DNA from: an uncultured Acetatifactor sp.
GTDB lineage: Bacteria > Bacillota > Clostridia > Lachnospirales > Lachnospiraceae
NCBI GenBank assembly: GCA_910588225.1
Contig: CAJUQT010000001.1
Location: forward strand, 73,734 to 137,733
DNA length: 64,000 nucleotides
Direction: 5' to 3'
Below, in pieces: positions 27,498 through 35,594 of the stretch. The position numbers were made by a program, and so were the translations under genes. The first letter of the stretch is position 1; the number at the start of each line of letters is the position of its first letter. The notes beneath the pieces were generated by a model, which had not been told where the DNA came from, made no database searches, and was given only the letters and a program-made list of their open reading frames with translations.

Positions 27498-27552
27498 TTC
27501 TTTGAATTAAATTCCTTTCTATTGCATCAATGCAACATAGTGCTTTAATGTA

Positions 27553-29307
27553 CTAATTATAAAGCAATCTTGAAAGTTTAAATTTATCATACTCATAAAT
27601 GTCTATAAACTGGCTACCACACAATTCTCTTAACACATTTATGCGATCACTGCATTCAATTCGATCAAGCTTGTTGTCATTTGGTTCTGTCTTTTCAAAA
27701 TAATATTCCTTGCCAAATACATATATGTAATAAGCATCATTTTTTGTAATAATTCCTCTACATTGACACATTTCTTCTCTCTTCAATTTTCCCGCCAAAG
27801 TATCTCTCACTATCAATTCACCATATGCGTCCAAATTTTCAATGATAGTATATTCCTTCTCTAATACACTCCAATCGAAATCCTTTTCTATCAGCATTCT
27901 TATCAAGTCCGGAAACTGGACCAGACTAAATATTCCATTAACAGAAACCGGCTTTAGCCCCTTACCACATATCATCAGCATTGTATGAATTTTTCTTTCA
28001 TTCATCGGATTATTGCCTATCCGTCCGTGGTCACTCATATATATATCTATTGCATCTTCCGGATAAAACTTTTCATAAAATTCTAATTGTGTGTTTATAT
28101 ATTTTCCCGAAATTTTAGCCTGCTCTCTACACTCTTCTTGACTCCAATCCTTTTCCGTGGATCCAAAATACTTTAACGTATCACATTCTCCACAAATAAA
28201 GGGCTCATGTGTCTCTTTAAGTGTATGTATTAAGACACATACGGGACTGTCAATTTCGCATAAAATCGCTAATGCATCCCATTGTTTCTGCATGCTGCCA
28301 CAAAATTTATTTTCAAAATAACAAACAGGTGCTATTACTGTTTCATCAAACAGTTTTGCAAACTTAGGCATACCACAATACGCAAACATATACCCATTTT
28401 CCCTGAGAAGTTTCAATAGTTTTACATTTTCTGCAGTAAACTTATTTCTCAGGAAAAGTTTACCCTCTATAGGATACTCACCAAATAATATGGTTTTTGT
28501 TGTTTCCGTTGTCCATGGCATAACAGTATATGCATTATGAAAACATACACCTTCCTGAGATTTTCTCTGTAAAAATGGAAACTGTGGTATATCATAATAC
28601 GATAGCGCATCTACCCAATTAATAAAAATATCTCTTTTATTTCTTTTTGTCATGCACTCTTTTATTTCTTTTAAAAGCTGCTCAATATCCTTTTTAAATT
28701 GAATATACTGTTCATACCCTGCATATCTGTTTTCTATGTATAAATCAATATAGTGAAAAGAATAATGAAAATCTTTCAATAATATATATTCCTTTATCAG
28801 CTTTTGCAGTATCCGCGCTTTACTGCTATCCTCTGCCTTCAAATATTCCTGTCTTGTCTGATATGCTTTTTGGTAATCAGAAGAATGCTCTTCCATATAA
28901 TCATTCATATAACCATATAAATCCACAATTTGTCCTTGGTACCCAAGCCTCGAAAGTATGTTAATAAATTCCTCTCTGTAAGCATAAGAACCAATAATTA
29001 TGTAATCTATATTTCTCTCCTTGATCTGTTCAACTGGATACACAGTGTTATCCTTGATTATGTTTTTATAATTATAACTCCTTATCGTTTTATCAAAACA
29101 CGCTTCTATCTCAAAAAATGATACATTTTCTGAAATAAATCGCAACAGACCCTCTGCCTCTATCCCAACACCATATATTCCAACTCTCCCCCCCATCATA
29201 AAGCTTTTTTCTAAATCTTGTACTACTTGTACTGCTTTGTCACAGGAGGTTTCAGTAATTATTTTATTTTTCAGCAATATTTTCTCAAGCTTCTGGTTTA
29301 TATTCAT
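27553..29307 (-). CDS. Sulfatase/alkaline-phosphatase-superfamily enzyme with N-terminal FGAG module
   Basis: The protein is 584 residues. Residues ~40-130 are the module (RVGIYGVGIEAEG, IIIGSYAY, LSRLGYQG). A linker with helical Tyr-rich stretches follows. The catalytic half starts IFINWVDALSYYD (metal Asp), continues with MPWTTETTKT (263-272, probable Thr nucleophile), then HTLKETHEPF, and ends with YMSDHGR (metal Asp/His). The pattern resembles phosphoethanolamine/phosphoglycerol transferases and sulfatases. Unlike EptA or LtaS it has no membrane segments and no signal peptide, so it must act in the cytosol, perhaps transferring or removing a phospho-group on a glycan intermediate. Confidence 0.8.
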   Translation of the reverse strand: MNINQKLEKILLKNKIITETSCDKAVQVVQDLEKSFMMGGRVGIYGVGIEAEGLLRFISENVSFFEIEACFDKTIRSYNYKNIIKDNTVYPVEQIKERNIDYIIIGSYAYREEFINILSRLGYQGQIVDLYGYMNDYMEEHSSDYQKAYQTRQEYLKAEDSSKARILQKLIKEYILLKDFHYSFHYIDLYIENRYAGYEQYIQFKKDIEQLLKEIKECMTKRNKRDIFINWVDALSYYDIPQFPFLQRKSQEGVCFHNAYTVMPWTTETTKTILFGEYPIEGKLFLRNKFTAENVKLLKLLRENGYMFAYCGMPKFAKLFDETVIAPVCYFENKFCGSMQKQWDALAILCEIDSPVCVLIHTLKETHEPFICGECDTLKYFGSTEKDWSQEECREQAKISGKYINTQLEFYEKFYPEDAIDIYMSDHGRIGNNPMNERKIHTMLMICGKGLKPVSVNGIFSLVQFPDLIRMLIEKDFDWSVLEKEYTIIENLDAYGELIVRDTLAGKLKREEMCQCRGIITKNDAYYIYVFGKEYYFEKTEPNDNKLDRIECSDRINVLRELCGSQFIDIYEYDKFKLSRLLYN

Positions 29308-29362
29308 TTAGTTCACTTACCACTCCTTGCCAAATCTACATCATTTCCGAGCATATACAAAA

Positions 29363-30472
29363 TTAGGTTTCACCAGGCAACTTTCTATTTATCCTAGATC
29401 CTATTCTATTTCTAAATCGTTCTCTTGCTTCCCGCTCACTATCTGAAATCCAGCTAAGTTCTGCACAATGAATAGAATGAGTTTTTTCAGTAATTCTTTC
29501 AATTCCAGAATAAGTAGCAATTGGTGCAAGTACTTCACAGGGATATAAAACATTACCATCTATTTTCTGATATTTCTGTGTAATTTCAAATCCAGCCTTT
29601 TTTAGAATCGGATTCTGATAATGATGACAGGGTTTTAAATTCATATTCCTATCTTTATCAATAAAATGCTCATTTTCATAGGCTCCCATCATATCCCTGA
29701 TAATAGGATTATATTGTATTGCGCCAAATCCGGAGCCAGTATTTACACATCCTTCAAAATCCACTGAAAAAAATCCATCATCACATAGAAGATCATCAAA
29801 GTTCTTACATAATTCGATATCCGTATCTAAGTAAATCCCGCCATGATTATAGATGATGTCCAATCTAGCATAGTCTGGGACAAATCCATATTTACCTGCC
29901 TGATATGCTTCATACATATATTGATTTTTTGTAATATCATAATTAGATTCATTCCATCTGACAATATCATAGTCTGGGCAAAACTGCTCCCATGTCTCAA
30001 TATAGTGCTTAAATTTTTCTGGTATTTCTTTTCCCCCAAACCAAAAATAGTGTATTTTTTTAGGTATCTTTTGAACCCCTTTTGTGAATTCAAAATTCTG
30101 TGGAACATAATACTCTGAAATTAAAGATACTACATATGTCTTTAATCCATCCAACTCTACCACTTCGTCTAATTCCTCAATTATATCCATTGCGTAAAAA
30201 ACCGAAGTTATCAGCAAAACACAATTGTTGATTCCATGTGTGCAGATATCTGATATCATCCTTTTTTTATCAATACACAAAATTTCATTATCTACATGCC
30301 ATCTTTTATTCCATAAATTCTCATTACTATCGACTATTGCAGTTATACTCCATTTAATTCCCCACTCTCTATAGCATAATTCAGCACGATTGCCGCCTCC
30401 CCATATAAAAAGCTTCTTCCCTCTTATATTTTCCTTAAAAGCATTTAAACTGCAATTGCGAATGTGTAGCAT
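29363..30472 (-). CDS. Family 32 glycosyltransferase with N-terminal FGAG module
   Basis: The protein is 369 residues. Module: KLFIWGGGNRAELCY, VDSNENLWN and LCIDKKRMI, followed by SVFYAMDIIEELDE, which closely parallels SSLYWMDILKQLDD of the 20572 protein. Catalytic part: IPKKIHYFWFGGKEIP, WNESNYDITKNQYM, PDYARLDIIYNHGGIYL with DTDIEL. The terminal histidine motif is weakened (SIHCAELSWI in place of SIHHYxxSW). GGAG sits seven bases before the ATG. It heads the module-bearing segment; everything further upstream in the island lacks the module. Confidence 0.9.
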   Translation of the reverse strand: MLHIRNCSLNAFKENIRGKKLFIWGGGNRAELCYREWGIKWSITAIVDSNENLWNKRWHVDNEILCIDKKRMISDICTHGINNCVLLITSVFYAMDIIEELDEVVELDGLKTYVVSLISEYYVPQNFEFTKGVQKIPKKIHYFWFGGKEIPEKFKHYIETWEQFCPDYDIVRWNESNYDITKNQYMYEAYQAGKYGFVPDYARLDIIYNHGGIYLDTDIELCKNFDDLLCDDGFFSVDFEGCVNTGSGFGAIQYNPIIRDMMGAYENEHFIDKDRNMNLKPCHHYQNPILKKAGFEITQKYQKIDGNVLYPCEVLAPIATYSGIERITEKTHSIHCAELSWISDSEREARERFRNRIGSRINRKLPGET

Positions 30473-30539
30473 ATCTATTCTCCGTAAACGCTGATATAAT
30501 ATTTCACAAAGAAATTACAATACAAAATATTGTTCTATC

Positions 30540-31448
30540 CTATTTTTTCACATACTCCGCCTTCGCCGTATGCACAATATCCAGCCACTTCCCCATCTCA
30601 TAATCCATTGCCTCAGGCTCATATGCCCTCAACCCGGCCCAGGGTGCAAAGGAAAATTCTGCCACATATAACCTACTGAAATTTTCAAAGAAGTCCACCC
30701 TTACAAAAGGAAAACCACTTGAAAGCTTACGACTTATTTCAAGCATCTCGTCAAGATGAGGTGGTCTTTCCAAATCTGCTCTGCTCAAAAAATCCCTATA
30801 TTTTGCATCCATAAATTCCCAATTGGTAGTATAAAAGCTAACAGGATAACTACCCCTGTTAACACCATGATCAAAGTGTGCAGTCTTAACATAAATGAAT
30901 TTTGGCTCACCATGAAAGCAAAATACATCATAATCATCAGGACTGTCTTCCGCTTCCTTGAGATATTCTTCCACATACACCTTAGGCTGCACTCCATAAT
31001 AATAATTTGCAAAAGAATTTGTATGCAACTTCAATCTGTCAAACCAATTTTCTTTAATTTCTTTTTCATTTTTATCAAAATCTACTTTGCTTTTATCAGG
31101 AACAAGTAAAATATTATTCCCATCACTGGAGCAATTAGATTTTACTACACATTGTTCCGGAATATTTCTCAAGTTTACCGCTTCCGGAGATTCCCATACT
31201 TCATATACCCTGGCTGTATATCCTTCTCCCAGCTTCTTTCTGACAAATTCCTTAAATAAAACTTTATCCACACACTGGCTTATTTGCGGATCATGATAGT
31301 ATAGTTTTATCCACTGTATCATTTCAGAAAAACTCTCGGGATTTTCAAGATTAAGAGGCTTTCCCATCTTTTTCTGAAATACTTCTTTTAAAAATGTTTC
31401 TCGTTTTTCAAGGGACCATCTCGAAATATCCTCCATTATCCTGCTCAC
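30540..31448 (-). CDS. TupA-like ATP-grasp polysaccharide protein
   Basis: The 302-residue protein matches the TupA-like ATP-grasp family of surface polysaccharide loci. It contains KPLNLENPESFSEMIQWIKL, CVDKVLFKEFVRKKLG, PEQCVVKSNCSSDGNNI (nucleotide loop), FCFHGEPKFI, FPFVRVDFFE and VAEFSFAPWAG. Family members are thought to ligate or amidate sugar acids. The start is probably GTG 31448: it overlaps the upstream stop as GTGA and has GGAGGGG seven bases before it. ATG 31436 is the alternative. Close coupling to the radical SAM gene suggests the two act on the same substrate. Confidence 0.85.
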   Translation of the reverse strand: MSRIMEDISRWSLEKRETFLKEVFQKKMGKPLNLENPESFSEMIQWIKLYYHDPQISQCVDKVLFKEFVRKKLGEGYTARVYEVWESPEAVNLRNIPEQCVVKSNCSSDGNNILLVPDKSKVDFDKNEKEIKENWFDRLKLHTNSFANYYYGVQPKVYVEEYLKEAEDSPDDYDVFCFHGEPKFIYVKTAHFDHGVNRGSYPVSFYTTNWEFMDAKYRDFLSRADLERPPHLDEMLEISRKLSSGFPFVRVDFFENFSRLYVAEFSFAPWAGLRAYEPEAMDYEMGKWLDIVHTAKAEYVKK

Positions 31449-32467
31449 TGTTTTTCCCCTCCCATCCGTTCCAAAATTTCCTCCGCCCATGGATCAAGCA
31501 AATCTGCCTCTGTCGTGATATCATTCGGCATCACACATTCCTTACAGTATGGATGCTCAAAACGTCTCCCCTCAAGCTGGAGCCTGAGAAACGCCCTGTG
31601 CGCTTCTCCATTCCATATATTATAAAGGGAATCCTTCCATACATTGCCATATTTCACATCCTGTGTGGCATCACAGCATGCCGCCGTCACATCTCCGTTA
31701 GCACGAAGCCGCATTCTGTAAAATGCTCTGTGACATACCTTATTGATCTTTTCCTGGTGAACATGCATCCTGCCATCCAGTACATCTTTATTGATATTTT
31801 CATCTATACTGTCATAGTCCATTCCCGCATATATGGGCAGTATATGCTCTATATAAATAGAGTCTGCCATGCCTCCGAAGATATCTTTGAATCGCTCCTC
31901 TCCGTCAGGGATTCCCTTTAACGCAATGTCTGCCACTTTCATGCGCACTTTCATATCTCCCCTCTGTTGGTACAGATACCGGAGATTTGACAGAAACTGT
32001 TCGAAATCAATATCCATTCCGCCAAACTCTCTGTATGCCGACACATCAATTCCCTGCAGAGATATTCTTATGGTATGCACCCCGCCGTTCTCCATCATTC
32101 GGTCTATTCTGTCTTTCGTGAGAAGGACACCATTTGTAGTGAATTCAACTGCATCCGCCACATCTGCTCTGTTTATCTTTCCCACTATTTCCGGGAATTT
32201 TGGATGACACAGCGATTCCCCAAAGCCAAAAAGGTTTACCTTTTTTATCTTTCTGGGGAATTCCCCCAGATCATGTAATATTTTATCTATCAGCTCATCT
32301 GTCATATTTCCTTCATACTGTCCATGCTGTATCGAATGTGCACAGTACACGCATCTCAGATTGCAGAAAGAAGATATCTCAACGGCTGCATTATACGGCG
32401 TATCAAGTGGCACAACATCCTTCAAACTTACCCTGTCCGTCTCTCTCCATTGGCGAAATTCTGCCAT
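31445..32467 (-). CDS. Radical SAM/SPASM protein
   Basis: The 340-residue protein has the radical SAM cluster motif CNLRCVYC (CxxxCxxC) near residue 35. GFGESLCHP and TTNGVLLT follow, as in the TIM barrel of this family. The C-terminal SPASM-type cysteines are visible as VCHRAFYRMRL, ACCDATQDVKYGN and YCKECVMP. It could carry out radical-based modification, such as dehydrogenation or epimerisation, of a sugar or peptide. It is translationally coupled (GTGA) to the ATP-grasp gene. No small precursor peptide gene is seen beside it, which argues for a glycan rather than a peptide substrate. Confidence 0.9.
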   Translation of the reverse strand: MAEFRQWRETDRVSLKDVVPLDTPYNAAVEISSFCNLRCVYCAHSIQHGQYEGNMTDELIDKILHDLGEFPRKIKKVNLFGFGESLCHPKFPEIVGKINRADVADAVEFTTNGVLLTKDRIDRMMENGGVHTIRISLQGIDVSAYREFGGMDIDFEQFLSNLRYLYQQRGDMKVRMKVADIALKGIPDGEERFKDIFGGMADSIYIEHILPIYAGMDYDSIDENINKDVLDGRMHVHQEKINKVCHRAFYRMRLRANGDVTAACCDATQDVKYGNVWKDSLYNIWNGEAHRAFLRLQLEGRRFEHPYCKECVMPNDITTEADLLDPWAEEILERMGGEKQ

Positions 32468-32512
32468 ATCTCACGCTTTCTCCCTTCAATAGCAATCCTT
32501 TATACACGAATA

Positions 32513-33568
32513 TCAGGCATATGCCTGTGTCCTCTTACCAAAGTATTCACTCCCCGCCATCTTCAGCCCCGCCTCAATAGCATCCAGCATACTGTCCGCA
32601 TTGGCCAGCCCGTCTCCCGCTTTCCCAAAAGCAGTCCCATGGTCCACGGAAGCCCGTACAATAGGCAGTCCAATGGTGCAGTTAATCCCTCGAATGGACT
32701 TAAACTTCCCCGTTTCCTTATCCCATTGAAAGCCATTCAACTTTAAAGGAATATGCCCCTGGTCATGATACATGGCAACTACAATATCATAAATCCCAGC
32801 CTTACATTTCACGAACACAGTGTCCGGCGGCTCGGGTCCCTCCACGGCAATTCCCTGGGCTTTCGCCTCCTGAATGGCCGGGATAATCTCGCTGGCTTCC
32901 TCCGTTCCGAACAATCCATTCTCCGAACAGTGAGGATTTAACCCGGCCACACCAATCCGTGGATTGGCAATTCCCAGCATCTTACAGCCCTGCTCTGCCA
33001 GCCTGATGACTGTCAGCACCCGTTCCTTTCGGATCCGCCTGCATGCTTCGCTTAACGCACAGTGCGTGGTGACATGGATCACCCGCAGATTCTCACTGGC
33101 CAGAAGCATGGCATAGTCTTTTGTTCCCGTATATTCTGCGAATATTTCCGTATGGCCACTGTATGGATGTCCCGCCATGTTGACAGATTCCTTGCTGATG
33201 GGGGCTGTAATCACTGCAGCTGCCTTTCCCTCCATGGCCAGTCGAATGGCATGGATCACATACTGAAAAGACGCCTCTCCGCAGATGGCGGAATTCTCCT
33301 TATACTTCCAACTGCCCGGTTTCAGATACCCCAGGTTCACATAATCTACCACTCCGTAATCACCGGCTGCTGCCTGGAAGTCCTTCACCTCATTTAATTT
33401 CAGGTTCAGATGGCAAAAGCGAACGGCGTCCTGCAGTGCTTCACAATCTCCGATTACTACAGGGATACACTTCTCATATACAGACCTTTCTGTCAGCGCT
33501 TTTACCACAACCTCCGGCCCGATTCCCGACGGATCTCCCATGGTAATGGCAATCCTTTTTCTTTCCAT
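32513..33568 (-). CDS. PdxA-family 4-phospho-hydroxyacid dehydrogenase
   Basis: The 351-residue protein has clear PdxA family motifs. It starts RIAITMGDPSGIGPEVVVKA, contains ITAPISKESVNMAGHPYSGHTE with the metal His, and GLNPHCSENGLFG. It ends AMYHDQGHIPLKL and VRASVDHGTAFGKAG. PdxA oxidises 4-phosphohydroxy-threonine in vitamin B6 synthesis, and PdxA2 relatives act on phospho-threonate or erythronate. A biosynthetic B6 role is not suggested by context: it lies between a cytidylyltransferase and a radical SAM gene in the glycan island. It may supply or consume a small phosphorylated hydroxyacid. Confidence 0.9.
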   Translation of the reverse strand: MERKRIAITMGDPSGIGPEVVVKALTERSVYEKCIPVVIGDCEALQDAVRFCHLNLKLNEVKDFQAAAGDYGVVDYVNLGYLKPGSWKYKENSAICGEASFQYVIHAIRLAMEGKAAAVITAPISKESVNMAGHPYSGHTEIFAEYTGTKDYAMLLASENLRVIHVTTHCALSEACRRIRKERVLTVIRLAEQGCKMLGIANPRIGVAGLNPHCSENGLFGTEEASEIIPAIQEAKAQGIAVEGPEPPDTVFVKCKAGIYDIVVAMYHDQGHIPLKLNGFQWDKETGKFKSIRGINCTIGLPIVRASVDHGTAFGKAGDGLANADSMLDAIEAGLKMAGSEYFGKRTQAYA

Positions 33569-33631
33569 TATTCTGCATCTCCCTCAGAGCTTAGAAATAT
33601 CTTCTTAACAGTTTAATATCCTTCTGAACTG

Positions 33632-34063
33632 CTACATATCCAGGATTTTCTTTCTGATATCAGTAGTGGAAATCCCTTTGGTATACGGAACATATATCAC
33701 ATCCACATTTTGTTCCCCCAGGATTTTCTCAAAATTATTCCACCGCTCTGTACCCTTCCAGTCATCGCCGATGAAGACCACATCAAAATGATACCGTTCC
33801 AGCAGTGTCAGTTTGTCTCTGACCTCATTTATCACAACCCTATCCACACCCTTCACGGCCCCTACAATGCGGGCCCGTTCTTCTTCCGGTATAATCGGGT
33901 ATCGATGCTTATATTGATGGACCACCTCATCGCTATGTACTCCCACGATCAGATATTCACAGTTCTTTTTCGCTGTCTCGATCATATTCAAATGACCTAC
34001 ATGGAATAAATCATATACTCCGTCTGTATAGCCAATTTTATATCGTTTACCTATGCTCTCCAT
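33632..34063 (-). CDS. TagD-type cytidylyltransferase
   Basis: The 143-residue protein is a complete single-domain nucleotidyltransferase of the glycerol-3-phosphate cytidylyltransferase family. GYTDGVYDLFHVGHLN carries the HxGH motif, and YTKGISTTDIRKKI carries the RTxGISTT-like signature with Tyr in place of Arg. It would make a CDP-activated alcohol such as CDP-glycerol. It neighbours licD, which fits CDP-linked donor supply. Its N-terminal half is close to the C-terminal domain of the four-part fusion at 11278. Confidence 0.92.
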   Translation of the reverse strand: MESIGKRYKIGYTDGVYDLFHVGHLNMIETAKKNCEYLIVGVHSDEVVHQYKHRYPIIPEEERARIVGAVKGVDRVVINEVRDKLTLLERYHFDVVFIGDDWKGTERWNNFEKILGEQNVDVIYVPYTKGISTTDIRKKILDM

Positions 34064-34287
34064 GACATCATTCCCTTATAATACTGCCTCCCGGAAGCCT
34101 CCGAAATATTCGGCAGCTTATTCCTTTCTGCCCCATGTACATCCCCTGTATATTTCGCTTATGTTTCTCTTACATTTCGCTTGCATTTCTTCAGTATATC
34201 CCGGCCATACCGATACGGCCAGCTCGTCCCTCATTGCAAAGCCACAAGAGTTTCCTCTGCAAATTTTTGCTTACTACTCTGCTCTGT

Positions 34288-35130
34288 TTACTCCTCTGTC
34301 AACGTAAGTTTAGAAATGGGATGCACCTTTCTTTTTTCCACCGGCGGCATCTCCATATAATTCCTGTACTTTACCTTCAGATACCCATCAAAGTCCCTGG
34401 CGCCGGGAAAACGGGAATTTTCAAATTCATAGAGCCGCAAGTCAGTGTACCACTTCCGGTCATACCCGTATATGCCTTTTGGCGTAGGGAAAGTCAGAAT
34501 CCTTACCTGATTTGTCCGCCCCAGCTTCCCGCACCTGTTTATCCATCTTTGATAGCTTTCAATCAATCGCTTCTCCGGAATCAGGTATAAAAGCTTATAC
34601 AAGCCTTTTATAAAGATATTTTTCTCTGTTTTTCTGCCTACTGCTGACCACAAAGCCTTCCGATACAGGAAACAGATGAATGCATGAATCTTCCTGGCAG
34701 TTTCCGAATCCGGAACATTGTCAAAGGGCATAAGGTCAATAGCGATTCCCTGCCCATAGGGCATGAACTCCTGATTCAGACGGATAAACTCCGTATCTTT
34801 CCGCCGGAGCTTACCATAGCCCCAGCGATACCCTTCCGTATCACGACAATCCTGAAAATAATACTTCTCCGTATTCAGCTCCGTTTTGCAGGCCTTTCGG
34901 AATTTCTCGTATTCTTTCCGCAAAAAGCCTATATCCGCATCGTCATCCCAGGGAATATACCCATGATGTCTGATTGCGCCCAGCATGGTACCGCCTACCA
35001 TATTGTAATGAATATTACACTTTTCACAGATACGCTGCACTTCCTGAATCAGATCCAGCTGTGTCAATTGTATTTTCCTCAATTCCTCCTGCGTAGGCTG
35101 ATAGCCTCTTCTGCTTACGCTGATATCCAT
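34288..35130 (-). CDS. LicD-family phosphotransferase
   Basis: The 280-residue protein shows the LicD signature: LTQLDLIQEVQRICEK, then YNMVGGTMLGAIRHHGYIPW followed by DDDADIG (metal-binding Asp cluster) and LRKEYEKF. PYGQGIAIDLMPFD and YDRKWY near the end are also typical. LicD/FKRP-type enzymes transfer phosphocholine or a related phospho-alcohol from a CDP donor to a glycan. The ATG at 35130 has GGGAGA six bases upstream; the ATG at 35142 immediately precedes that site and is rejected. The cytidylyltransferase gene follows. Confidence 0.9.
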   Translation of the reverse strand: MDISVSRRGYQPTQEELRKIQLTQLDLIQEVQRICEKCNIHYNMVGGTMLGAIRHHGYIPWDDDADIGFLRKEYEKFRKACKTELNTEKYYFQDCRDTEGYRWGYGKLRRKDTEFIRLNQEFMPYGQGIAIDLMPFDNVPDSETARKIHAFICFLYRKALWSAVGRKTEKNIFIKGLYKLLYLIPEKRLIESYQRWINRCGKLGRTNQVRILTFPTPKGIYGYDRKWYTDLRLYEFENSRFPGARDFDGYLKVKYRNYMEMPPVEKRKVHPISKLTLTEE

Positions 35131-35142
35131 ATATTCTCCCAT

Positions 35143-35594
35143 ATTTCAGGCTGTTTCCTACTCCTGTTATGCCTTACCCGTCGGCACAGCAAAATCACGA
35201 AAATTATCTACTAAAATCTAAGACAGGTTTCTATCGCCAAATCTCCATTATATAATAAGATATATATACTTTAAAATCAACCCATAAAAAAATCCATTAT
35301 TGCACCCACAACAACAGATTCCGTCACTTTCCTGCTTCCATGCAATCTTTTCGCTTCCGTGCTGCCCTATTTACTTTCATTCCCATTACTTTTATCCCAA
35401 TCTCCAAGGATTCTGACAATTATATCGGCCCCTTGTCTCTAATCCTTAACCATTATGATAATGGAATTTTTCACAATTCTACAGAATATAAAAACAAGGA
35501 ACCTTCAAAAAGGCCCCTGTATTATGAAATGTGTATTCTGTTTTCCCTTTACAATCTGCATCCTCATACATTCCTATTAGTATCCGTTCTTCCT
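35143..35594. other. Intergenic with promoter, otherwise empty
   Basis: AT-rich region between licD and the AAA ATPase gene. A promoter candidate is listed separately. No coding frame with a ribosome binding site or family resemblance was found. Confidence 0.6.
35247..35275 (-). promoter_or_regulatory. Possible sigma-A promoter before licD
   Basis: TTTAAA (35270-35275), a 17-nt spacer and TATAAT (35247-35252) on the minus strand, 117 bp before the licD start. The -10 is perfect and the -35 weak. It may drive licD - cytidylyltransferase - pdxA - radical SAM and beyond. Confidence 0.5.
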
